From Pleurodeles waltl (Eukaryota > Chordata > Amphibia > Caudata > Salamandridae): a DNA stretch of 64,000 nucleotides. The stretch is from contig NC_090447.1 in the NCBI RefSeq assembly GCF_031143425.1, positions 132,327,106 through 132,391,105 on the forward strand, read 5' to 3'. Shown piece after piece: positions 9,880 through 20,382 of the stretch. A model generated the notes under the pieces. That model saw nothing but the letters and a program-made list of their open reading frames with translations. It had not been told where the DNA came from and did not search any database. Position numbers and translations under genes: made by a program. The stretch's first letter is position 1. Each line of letters starts with the position of its first letter.

Positions 9880-10875
9880 GAGCTTTTTTCTTTTTAAATG
9901 TATGATTATTTGAAGAGTGACCCCTTGGGGAAGGGTTGCTCCCCTTTGGGGAGCATTATGTTGGTCTTTTCAGCCACCCTTGGGGGCAGATCAGCCATTT
10001 TTTTAAGACCATTCTGCCCCAGGGGGGCCAGAAACCCACTAGACACCAGGGATTTTTTATAAAAATTATTTTGGTGATTGGGGGGCAGCCCCTTGGGTAA
10101 GGGCCGCTCCCCTTTGGGGACAATATGCTTAGGCTGTTTCTGCCCCCTTGGGGGCAGATCGGTCATATTTTTAGGCCGATATGCCCCCCAAGGGGTGCAG
10201 AAACCCATTAGACACCAGGGATATTTTTATTTTTTTTGTTTATTTTACAAAGAGGGAGCGGCCCTTAGGCAAGAGTCGCTCCCCATGTGGGCATGATAGT
10301 TTAGGCCATTTCTGCCCCCCCTCAGGGGCAGATCGGCCTATTTTTGTTAGGCCGGTCTGCCTCCAAGGGGGGCAGAAACCACTAGATGGCAGGGATTTTT
10401 TATATGAGGAGGGCCCTTAGGCAAGGGTTGATGGGGGCATAATTCGTTAGGCCATTTGTACCCCCGCTTGAAGGCAGATCGGCCTATTTTTATGAGGCCC
10501 ATTTGCACCCTAGAGGGGCAAGAACCACTTAGAAACTAGGGATTGTTTTGTGAGTGTGTGTGTGTGTGTTAGGGTTTTGTTTGGGGGGGTCGGCTCCTTA
10601 GGCAAGGGTCGCTCCCCATGTTGGCACATTACTGATGGCCATTTCTACCCCCCCGGAGCAGATCCGCCTATTTTTATTAAGCCCATCTGCCCCCAACGGG
10701 GGCAGAAACCACTTATACACTAGAGATTGTTGTGTGTATCTTTTGTTTGGGGGGCAGCCCCATGGGCAAGGGTAGCTCCCCTTTGGGGGGCATTAATTTT
10801 GGCCATTTCTGCCCCCCTTGGGGGCAGATCAGCCTATTTTTGTGAGGCCTATCTGCCCCCAAAGACACCACAGAT
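9880..10875. repeat. Tandem array of self-complementary GC-rich monomers
   Basis: Six to seven monomers of about 145-186 bp are marked by ACCAGGGATTTTTT-like boundaries near 9881, 10047, 10218, 10391, 10538, 10724 and 10869. Each contains an inverted repeat with arms of about 30 nt: TTTCTGCCCCC, GGGGCAGATCGGCC, an AT-rich loop of about 11 nt, then the complementary arm. The hairpin potential is direct from sequence. Confidence 0.9.
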
Positions 10876-11639
10876 TTTTTTTTTGTTTTAAAGAGAGTGG
10901 GGTATGGCCATACTCCCACCCAAACCAAATAAATGAGGAAAAGTCATTATACCCACCAAGGGGCACATGAGGTAATTACCACTCATCCATCCCCCTGGGG
11001 GGGGGCAGAAAGCCCACAAGATGCCAGAGAATTCAAAAATAGAGGGGTTGGGGCTGCCAACCAATATGGGCATGTTTATGCCACCTACCCCCAGATGAAA
11101 GGGTAACAGTCTTTCAGTCCCCCCCACCCTGCAAACTAAAACATCTCAATGCCAGGCAGGAGGAAATTTGACTCTTTTAGGATTTGATTTTACATATGGG
11201 CCAAGAGAGTTTGGCTAATTACCTATATCATCCCACTTGGAATGGTGAGCGGTTGCACTTTTTGGACTTTGGTCCACCTAGAAAAACCTACCAGACATAG
11301 ACACATCTGAATACGAAACATCTAGGTGAGCCAAGGGTGGTGTGCTTTACATGCACCCCACACCATTTTCTTACTCACAATTCCCTGCAAACCTTGCTTG
11401 AAATCATGCATTTTCCCCACATTTTTATGATGGGTCCTTCTGGAATCCACAAGAATTCACAAAATTTCTACCACTCAGCATTGTTGCATCTATACAGATA
11501 GAAATTCTGGCCCACTTGTCAGCCTAAAAACATTTGGAAAAAAACTGTCCTTTTGGACGAGCTTTGGTTCCCCCCTCAATTTCTACATGTTTTTGGCCCT
11601 TCCCTTTCACAGGAACCTGGCCCACCTACACCAGTGAGG

Positions 11640-12400
11640 TATACTTTTTATCTGGAGACTGAGGGAAATGCTGGGTGGTAGGACATTTGTGCCAATGCGG
11701 TGACCCCACACAGAATGTGAGGAAATGTGATTTTTTAGCTACATTTTTTGAGGTTTGCATGGGATTCTGGGTAAGAAAATGCTGGGGGATCCACACAACT
11801 CACACCTCCCTGGAATTCCTCAAGTGTATAGGCTTGTTAGGTGTCCTTAGGTCCCGGCAAAGGTAGAGGCCAAAATCCACAGCCAGGCATTTTGCAAAAA
11901 ACGCATCCAATTTTATTGGAAAAATGTGATGTGTCCATGTTGTCTTTTAGGACATTTCCTGACGTGGGTACTAGGCCTACCACACAAGTGAGGTACCAAT
12001 TTTATTGGGAGACTTTGGAAAATGCTGGGAGGAAGGAAGTTTGTGGCTGCACTCAGATTCAAGAACTTTGAAGCACTGAAATGTGAGGAAAATTTGTTTT
12101 TTTAGCCAAATGTGAGATTTGCAAAGGATTCTGGGTGACTGAACCCAGCGAGAGCCCGACAAATCACCACATCCTGGATTCCCCTTGGTATCTAGTTTAA
12201 CAAAATGTATAGGATAGGTAGGTTTACCTACGTTTCTGCTTAGCTACAGCCCAAAATCCACAGCTAGACACTTTGCAAAAAAGTCAACAGTTTTCAGTGG
12301 AAAAAATGTGATGTGTCCATGTTGTGGTTTGGGGCATTTCCTGTCATGGGCACTATGCCTACCCACAAAACTGAGATGCCATTTTTATTGGGAGACTTGG
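11640..12400. repeat. Degenerate 350-380 bp tandem units
   Basis: GGGAGACT-like phrases recur near 11652, 12005 and 12388. Each is followed by an AATGCTGGG or GGAACACAG segment, a TGAGGAAA(A/T) segment, GGATTCTGGGT, CCAAAATCCACAG, and a TGATGTGTCCATGTTGT segment. The shared order shows diverged tandem copies, each starting with ACTGAGGT or AAGTGAGGTACC-like sequence. Confidence 0.7.
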
Positions 12401-13547
12401 GGGAACACAGAATAGAAGAACAAGTGTTATTGCCAACTGTCTTTATCTATGTTTTTGCCTTCCAAATGTAAGACATTGTGTAAGAAAAACGTCATTTTGA
12501 GAAATGCACCTTAATTAAAATGCTAGTATGGGGAGCTCTGAATTCAGAGATGTGCAAATAACCACTCCTTCTAAACTCCATATCTTGTGCCCATTTCGGA
12601 AATACATAGGTTTCTTTGATACCTATTTTTCACTCTTTTACAGTTTACCATATGATTTGCTGTATACTCGGTATACAATGAAAACCCAAGGCATGGTACA
12701 GCTCATTTATTGGCTATGGGTACCTTGGGTTCTTGGCAAACCTACAATCCCTATATGTCCTCGCAACCAGAAGGGTCCAGCAGACACAACAATATATTGC
12801 TTTAAAAAATCTGCAAAAGTTTGAAAAAGATACAGAAGAAAACGTACATTTCATTTTTTTTTTTATTTCAACTGTTACTATCTATAAGAAAAGCTTAAAG
12901 GATCTACACACAAGTGACCCCTTGTTGAATTCAGAATTGTGTCTACTTTCCAGAAATGTTCAGCTGTCCAAGATCCACCATTGGTTTTATACCCATTTCT
13001 CTCACTAACTGGAAGGAGGCTGAAAGCACAAAAAATAGTAAAAATTGAATATGTCCCAGTGAAATGCCAAAACTATGTTGTAAAATGTGTTTTTCTGGTT
13101 CACGTCTTCCTGTTCCTGAAAGCTGGGAAGATGGTGATTCTAGCACCACAAATCTTTTGTTGATGCCATTTGCAAGGAAAAAAACAAAGGCTTTCTTCTG
13201 CACACTTGTTTTACCAAGTTTCCCCCAAAAAACAAATTCTTGCTGTATTTTGGATAATTTCTTTGTCTCCTCCACGGGAACCCACAAACTCTGCATACCC
13301 TTAGAATCCCCAGATTTTTTTAAAAAAAGGACACAAATTGGTGTGGATAGCTTATGTAAACAAAAAGCTACGGGGCCTGGGTTCAAACTAACCCAAATAG
13401 CCAAAAAAAAGGCTTGGCACAGGAGGGGAAAAAGGCCTGGCAGTGTAGGAGTTAACCTCTTCATCTGCACATTATGTTGATAAATAAATTTGCTCTCTTG
13501 GTTATCTGGCCCTTGTTAAGTTATCCGTCCCAGTATTAAATACTAGG

Positions 13548-14530
13548 GCCCAGATTTATTATAGTTTTGCATCAGGGTTGTATCAGGGTTGTATCACTTT
13601 TGTGGCAAAGCCTGACACAAAATTATTTTGAGTTGTTACCAAACCAAGCAAAGCCACTTTGTGTGGTTTAGTAAATAGTGCTGCCTTATGTTACTTTGTA
13701 GTGGGTCGGTGTTACATGGGTAGAGCATGAGCGTTACCATGTATATTGTGCAAACCCAGATTTACAAAGACCTATAAACGTGGGTTTGTGCCAAAATGGT
13801 GCATCTACTCGTCAGAGGCACATCAAGGAGACATATCTTTATTTCATCTGGTTGCTTCCTCATTCTGCAGCACACATAACAGGAGGAATATGCCTCTAAG
13901 TGTTGTTTTTGTGCAGGAAGGTGATCCTTTCTCCGCAAAAATAATCTTGCAAGCAACACAGGAAAGGATACCTGATTTGGCTCTAGGGGCACCCAGTGTA
14001 CTAGCAGAAGGAGACAGAGGAAATGTTCCATATCTTTGTTCCATGTCTTTGTAAAAATGGAGCAAATTTGCTTGTTCCTTTTCACCCAGTGCACCTAAGC
14101 AAGCCCTATGCTGTGCTGCATTGTGTAAAAAAGATAGCACAGCCACTTGAATTATGAGATTGTGTGGTCATGGCATTTGCTATATAATCCATCATATGCT
14201 GCATAATCTAAACATGTTTCTAGTTCAAACGGTTCAAATGTTACTAAAAACACAGCAACTGTTTGCGTGCAGTGGAAGGCCCTTGACAAAGGTTGACTGG
14301 TCACCTTTCGGTCTTAAATTGTATTAGAGAGGTGCAACCAATGAGTAGACATTGGTAACAAGTTTAAAAAGGACAAAATAATGAAGTAATGCCATCACAA
14401 AATGTTCCGCATTACACTGCAAAATGTGGCTTTTCTTGCCACATAAATTACTCAACTCTGGCGCATTATTTGGCCCCCTACTTCCGCATCATTTCAGTGG
14501 CCCTGAATAATAGAAAACGAAGCCCTAAAT
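13548..14530. repeat. MITE-like interspersed repeat (old)
   Basis: Starts TAGGGCCCAGATTTATTATAG near 13544. A roughly inverted end (AGGGCTTCGTTTTCTATTAT on the reverse strand) occurs near 14533. The interior (a hairpin around GCAGCACACATAACAGGAGGAA near 13867) resembles the repeat at 16886-17527, which has TGTGTGCTGCAGAATGTAGCACACA. No coding signal. Boundaries are uncertain. Confidence 0.35.
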
Positions 14531-15983
14531 TTTAAGGTCTGCTTTTACACTATTGCCCTGACCACAAGATACTCAGCGGATGACTGCCGTTTGAGAGGCA
14601 GCAACATTATTTGCATTAAAATGACACACTCTTTATGTACAAAGCCATCGAGACTGGCACTCCTGTTTGTCTGGCTGTCAAACTCAGCAGCTCCAGTGGC
14701 TCACAATACACCCACAGCCAGAATACCATTTAACTGATGAAGAAGAAATGCAAGAAAGAAAAAAAGGCGACACACCTGCAACATTTATGTGCCCTGGTCC
14801 AGGAGTAACATCATTGTTGCCTCCCCCGCTCCCCTAAAACGTCTACCATTTAGAAAAGAGCTAAAGATGCACCTCTTTTAAAATTACATCGCTATAAGGT
14901 AACAGACCACTTCCACTCTCAGAACCAACTTCCTCTCTAATCACTCACTGACTGTGGCTTCGATCTTGTACAGCACTCCAAGCGTGCACTTGTGACAAAC
15001 ATCCACGGATAAGAAAGAGTAAGGTTGAAGGGTTTCAACTTTCGGCCAAACATGAAGTAGATCAGGACATATTTGAGTTCTGGTTATCCATTCTGCAGGT
15101 CGAACCGCAGTAGCATAGACTCTTTCCGAACACAGTTACTAACCTTTAAAGGAGAAGTGGTTTGCAGACAGTGAGGAACTGCAAAAACAAGGCAACATGT
15201 CACCTTTGTAGAAAAATGACTGGTCACAGAAACACACTGTACTCTAGAGCTAGAATTGATTTCCACTTTGAGTGCATTTGAGCCATTCTGTCAATGTCAA
15301 GAATTTCTTAGTATGTCAGCAATATGGTCTTGTAAGAACAGACTGGGAATTGTGAACTGCTATCAAATCAAAATTGAAAACACTTAGAACAGGGTCAAAT
15401 TGACAATGATGTCTTGCGCAATAAAGCCACATATTTCTGGTGAGCTTAGTAACATATTTTGCTAGCAGATGCCACTTACACATTTTTGTCCCGAAGGAAA
15501 AGTCTATCATTGGAAAAAACACAGGCTCTTAAAATATGCTGAGAAATGGCTGTATTCTACAGGACTATAATCAAAGTTTTATAGTATATGTGTTGTCACT
15601 GAGGCAGACTCGATTATCAAAATATAAATGAGAAGGTGCAGTTTTAGCTATTTGGAAAAAGAGGAGGGCGTAAATGTACTTGGATTTGGAAAAGTACTAT
15701 GTAACATCCCTTTATAAAATGTGGGGTTTTAGAATTTTCTTAAACGAGAGTTGTCCTTTAGTTCCCAACAAGCTTTCACGAAGGTCACTTGAAAGACGGT
15801 GTCCATACGTAATGTAACTATAGAAGATGAATTTAAGGCACAGAATTATTGTCATGTTAGGAATTAGTGCATGCCAAATTGCAGCACTGAGTTGTGCGAA
15901 AGGCAGAACAGAGAGCAATGCCAGATTTAGGACCACATGTAGGTATCTTTTTCTTGGTTGTAAATGGCTAGATTCTCAGAAGC
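14531..15983. other. Gene-free stretch with a possible LINE fragment
   Basis: Near 14851-14881 the plus strand encodes PFRKELKMHLF then a stop, the kind of C-terminal peptide seen at the ends of L2-type LINE or derived ORFs. That is the only recognisable item. The rest (14900-15983) is AT-rich with no coding, RNA or repeat structure that I can identify. Confidence 0.3.
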
Positions 15984-16655
15984 GGGCCATTTGCAACCAA
16001 TAAAAATGCATATTCCTATGGACAAAACCCTATTTTGCGATTCAATAACCTATTAACGAATCACAAAATGGGTTTGTGACTCGCTATTAGGAAGAGGGTG
16101 TGCCAAGGGTGTCCCTTCCTAATAGGGAGGAAGTGTGATTGTTTTGCGACGAGAATGTGGTTGCAAAGCAATCACAGTTACCACCAATTTAAAATTGGTG
16201 GTAACCCATTAGCGAACGGGAAGGGTGCCCCAAAGGCTTTTGTGAATAGTGGTGCCAACATTGTTTCAGAGCCTGTAGTGGTCCCATGGATCACTGCCTA
16301 CTCTGAAAAAATGAAAAGAAAACTTTTCATTTTCTTTCGTTCTACATGCCATTTTCCTTTAAGGAAAATGGGCTGCATTTTTTAAAAAAACAGCGTTATT
16401 TAAAAAGCAGTCACAGACATGGTGGTCTGATGAACCCAGCAGGCCACCATCCCTGTGAGTGTGGCCATTCCCAAATGGGTCACAAATTGCGACCTGCCTG
16501 ATGAATATTAATGAGGCAGGTCCCTTGCATCTCATTTGTGAATCGCAAACCATGTCTGAGACACTGTTGTACATCAGATTTTTCTACTTGCAAATTGTGA
16601 GTCACTAAATCTCACAATTTGCTTGTTGCAAAACCTGATGTTTGTACATGCGGGC
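15984..16655. repeat. Palindrome-rich MITE, old copy of the 34202 family
   Basis: Its interior follows the copy at 34202-34919 block by block: CCTTCCTAATAGGGAGG, a GTTACCACC then GGTGGTAACCCATTAGCGAACGGGAAGG hairpin, GAGGCAGGTC around an ATGAATATTAATGAGG core, and TGTCTGAGACACTGT. The left end is GGGCCATTTGCAACC and the right end (reverse strand) GCCCGCATGTACAAACATC. It is more diverged than the 34-kb copy. Confidence 0.75.
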
Positions 16656-16885
16656 GCTTAGTAGGAGTCTCCTGCCAATGACATAATTGGCGGTGCTTGT
16701 GCTAAATCTGCTTGTACTCTGTGATGCTAAGCCTCACTCTGTTTCATAAAATTAGTATCTAGCCAAGGATTTGTATTGGAGTACACACTTCAGTGCAAAT
16801 TCCATGGTGCAAACAACTGAGCAGTAACTTCATGTAGGTAAGTCAGAAGATATACTGCTGCTATCTGGTCATACTTTGAAACTGA

Positions 16886-17527
16886 GGGCTCTATTTTCAA
16901 GAAAGTGATGCAGCGCAGCATGTCACCTTGTTGTTCTATGTGACATGGAAAGGGAAAGAATGTGCTGTGTTTAAAAGAATGTGGCACATTTCTGCCTTTG
17001 TCCCTGAACCAGTGCTGTTTTGGCCACCTAGTGCCAACACAGGCAGCCTTGCACCATGGGGCAAGGGTGCATGTGTTGTAAGGAGGATTGTTTTAATGCA
17101 GAAAGGGGTACATTCCTGCACAAAAAACAATTCATTGAGACATTTTCCTCCTTCTATGTGTGCTGCAGAATGTAGCACACATAGAAAGAGGAAAAAATGA
17201 GAAATAAAGATATTTCTCCTCATTACACATCACCTGGGGAGGCGTAGCGTTTTGGCTCATTCCCAGGTCTACCACTTTTGGTAAGTCTGGAAATGCATCA
17301 AAATCCATAGGTGTTGCTTGGTAACAACCACGCAACACCCATGGAATGCCTGCCTAGTGGCAGTGTACTGCAATGCATGGATTTGCACTGTGTTGCATTA
17401 CTCTGGATTTATCAAGCCACTTTGGGTCAAGTAAGGTGGTTTTGCATGGCTTGATAAATCACATTTTGGGCTTGCGTCATGCATGCACCATGTTGAGTAA
17501 TGCAACTCTTCTCATAAATATAGCCCC
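16886..17527. repeat. MITE-like repeat with imperfect inverted ends
   Basis: The left end GGGCTCTATTTTCAAGAAAG and the right end (reverse strand) GGGCTATATTTATGAGAAG form imperfect terminal inverted repeats. An internal hairpin around TGTGTGCTGCAG and TAGCACACATAG lies at about 17157-17182. No coding signal. Confidence 0.5.
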
Positions 17528-18359
17528 AAATTTGGAACCTAGTGGTAATTTAGTAGATCTGGCTTTGGTAATAAGGTAACGCCTATGGGAGTGGTATGCC
17601 TTGCAGTAGTAGAACACTGCTTTGGAGGTTATTGACTACCACGACAGGTTAAATGTAAAAATACATGTCATACTTTTAAATACATTGTGATCTACCCTCT
17701 GGGCTGTCCAGGACCTACCCTGAGTGTGACATATGTATTAAAAAGTACTGTTTGGGCTTGGCAAAAGGTTCACTTTTCACCCATGTGGGATTCCACAAAG
17801 TGGTAGAGTTCATATTAGTGTATATGATGTCTATGTGGAGTGTGTGGGGTAACCTATCAGTTCCCCACACCCTATAACACCCACACAAATGGTCCTGCAG
17901 CAAGATTCAATAAGATCTCAAAGGGCATGACAATGAGCCTACCTGAGCGGTGAGGTGTACGTGGGATGTCCTCCTTCCATGCCTTCTCTTTGCCTACATG
18001 TAGGTACCACATAAGGGAGTGGGGTTTAGCCCCTTGGAAGTCCTCTATTGCTACCCTGTTAGGGGACCTCTTTGCCTTGTGAGAGAAGGGTGGGTGTAAG
18101 CTCCAAGAAAACCTCCTCAGGGCGTGGTCTGCTGCATGCTGGCCCTCCACAACCAGATGCACTGCTTCGTGAACAAGGTGAGAAGTAATTTTGAGGCCAG
18201 TCAAGAAGTTATGAAACTCTGGTCTGACCAGAAGGCCAATCTGGTAGAGTTTTAACCTGGTCAGAATGTGTGGGTTCTGGACCTGAGGAGCCCAGAGCTG
18301 TCCAGGATTGCTGGACATGCCTATATAAGGTGAAGGAGTGGAAGGAGGAGTCCACTTAC
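17528..18359. other. Region upstream of the Gypsy fragment, no gene recognised
   Basis: Contains a TATATAAGG box at about 18322 on the plus strand, and one 148-codon minus-strand ORF (17872-18318) with no family features. The region could be the LTR/leader or gag-proximal part of the Gypsy element that follows, but no matching second LTR is present. Confidence 0.3.
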
Positions 18360-19870
18360 TTTGTAGATATTTAGCCCCTAGAAACCCTGAAGAGTGATAT
18401 ATGTGAACTGCCTCAACCTGTCATTTGAGAAGTTCGAAAAAATCATACTCCTGGCAACAGATGAGGGAGTGGAAGAGTAAAATAAGCCACAACCTAACTT
18501 TCTGTCTGCCCAGGAACATGATTGCTAGTGGAGGGTGTCAACCTCTCTCCTATTTTGACCCCAGAACAACACAGTGACTGTTAGCAGTTGCTGCGGAATT
18601 TGACTTCTCTGTTCTCTTTCACACCCTGGACTCACACACCTGTGCATCCATGACATAGACACTGGACACAGTCCACCTGTTAAAAATAAAATGCTCAGGT
18701 TTTCAGACAAGGTGAGGGACAGTGTCACATAGGAGGTCTCCAAGATGTTGTAGGAGATTGAGCCCTTCAACAGTCTCTGGTTGAGTCCTGTGTTGCTGTT
18801 ATCTAAAACTGACCCACCGGGCATCATTCTAGAATGTGAGTTCTGCATGGACTAAGACCTAGCTCATAGACAGGCTGGGCACTGCCATATTTGAACTTTC
18901 AGTATTTTTGTTTTCACATCAGGGTATCACAGATCGTTCTCACTGAGGGGACAAAAAAGAGGTCTGCATTCTCAATCCCAGAGGGCCACTTCCAGTTTAA
19001 GGTGATACCCTTTGGCATGAAGAATGCCCCTGTCCCCTTTCAAAGTTTGGTCAACAGGGTCATGCCTGGAATGGAAGCATTCTGTGCCACCTACCTGGAT
19101 GGCATAGCTTTATACAGCTCTAGCTGGGTGGAACACCTGTACCATCTCCAGGAGGTGCTTCAGGCCCTGCAGCAGTTAAGCATGACTATCACAGTGAGTG
19201 CCAAATAGTGCACAGGTCCCATGTTTTTTCGGGGACACATGGTGGGCATGGGATAGATGCAGCCCCTCCAGGCCAAATTGAGACTATCCTGGCCTGGCGA
19301 CCCCCTAAAACACAAACTGAGGTTATGGCCTTCCTGGACCTGACAGAATACTTTAGGAGGTTTGTTAAGGGATTTGGGACCATTGTTGCACCTTTAACAG
19401 GGCTGATTTCACAGAAACAGCCTAGACAGGTGATCTGGACATAGGCCTGGTAGAAAGCCTTTGATAAGGAGGCCATGTGCATTGCATCCATACTCAAGGC
19501 TCCAGACTTCTCTAAGGAGTTCATAGTGTAGACAAATGTTTCAAGCCATGGCATTGAATAGGCCTTAGCACAGTTAAATGAGGTTTGCCTACACCAACAA
19601 ATGGCCTTCATTAACAGGAGCTTATTTCCATGGGAACAGAGGTGGAGTGTGATTGAAAGGGAGGTGTTTGCTGCAGCCTTGGCACTGAAGAAGCTGAGAC
19701 CATGCCTGTTTGAGACTCTTTCCTGGGTTCAGACAATCCATAGACCCTTCAGATGGCTTGTACAGATGAGGGCTAAAAAATCCCAAACTGTTGAAGTAGT
19801 CTATCTCCCTATATTGAATGGACTTTATGATGGAACACCATTCTGGGCCAGACAATGCCTATTCAATTGG
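18360..19870 (+). pseudogene. pol: Ty3/Gypsy pol fragment (RT to RNase H), decayed
   Basis: Plus-strand pieces of Gypsy polyprotein occur in order. A protease-RT linker is at about 18460-18640 (NKPQPNFLSAQEHD, then GLTHLCIHDIDTGHSPP). RT fingers follow at about 18660-18840 (VKNKMLRFSDKVRDS), then LIDRLGTAIF near 18865. The palm is at 18940-19200 (FSIPEGHFQFKVIPFGMKNA). RT thumb (19208-19444) and RNase H (19601-19800, FPWEQRWSVIEREVFAAALALKKL) complete it. The catalytic box reads YLDG at 19092-19103 instead of YLDD, and stops and frameshifts separate the pieces, so it is dead. No LTR, gag or integrase is seen. Confidence 0.85.
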
Positions 19871-20382
19871 TCGATCCATGTTGTTCAGCCTTAGTGTTGG
19901 GAACTCCCAAAAGGTTTGGTAGTTCTCTCCACTTTCAGAAGGGGGAACATGTGTTAGACTTCTCCATCTTAGGGTGGTCTTCCCCTCAATTTTTTGGCTT
20001 CCTCCTCCATTTTCCTGATCTCATTTTGCTGCCTTTAGGTCTCGGCACACTTTACCACTGCTAGCCATTGCTAAAGTGCTTGTACTCACTTGTTAAAACA
20101 TGGTTTTCTGGAGGAGGATTGCTTTTCAGTTTGTTCTGGTTTGTATCCCTGATCCCACTTCAGTATCTTGCACTTGGAGAGCCCTTGTTATTTTTTGGAT
20201 AGTTTCCCGCAGCCGTGCTGCTTAGGGTAATTTTCGTTGTATGTTTTCTTTTTTGTGTCTTGTTTGTGTGTTTCCTTTTTCTTTTATCCTTGGTACCTGT
20301 TTCTTCATGTTGGATTGTCTCTTTCATCTTTGTCCCATACTGAGACCTTGTTACCCTCTTTACTTGCTCATACTGAACAAGT
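19871..20382. other. Gene-free junction, likely 5' part of the Penelope-like element
   Basis: From about 20108 the sequence starts with a 31-bp block that recurs at about 25760, so the Penelope-like element or a repeat carrying it may begin here. The rest is T-rich with no coding signal. Confidence 0.35.
20108..20140. repeat. Direct repeat A of a 31-bp block (pair with 25759-25791)
   Basis: TTCTGGAGGAGGATTGCTTT and the following 12 bases occur here and again at about 25759-25791 in the same orientation, 5.65 kb apart, bracketing the Penelope-like element. Confidence 0.8.

Larger units (their letters stand above)
9509..13451. mobile_element. DNA transposon-like unit bounded by TTAA, non-autonomous
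   Basis: TTAA occurs at 9505-9508 and 13452-13455. Reading inward, the left end is CCGCTTCTATGCCGTG and the right end (reverse strand) CTCCTACACTGCCAGG, an imperfect terminal inverted pair. A TTAA target duplication is typical of piggyBac and Kolobok-like elements. The interior holds a palindromic tandem array (9880-10875), degenerate 350-380 bp tandem units (about 11640-12400) and a long unique tail. No transposase is visible. The ORFs inside (for example 12943-13470 minus and 13064-13480 plus) overlap antisense and show no family features. Boundaries and class are inferred. Confidence 0.5.

Noticed and set aside
9906..10420. Repeated short ORFs with GGQKP or GEQPLPKG patterns
   Set aside because: Produced by translating the palindromic tandem monomers.
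9880..10875. CRISPR-like array
   Set aside because: Monomers are 145-186 bp without unique spacers, in a vertebrate-type genome.
12943..13480. Overlapping 175-codon minus and 138-codon plus ORFs
   Set aside because: They overlap antisense in the non-coding tail of the TTAA-bounded repeat, and neither shows domain features.
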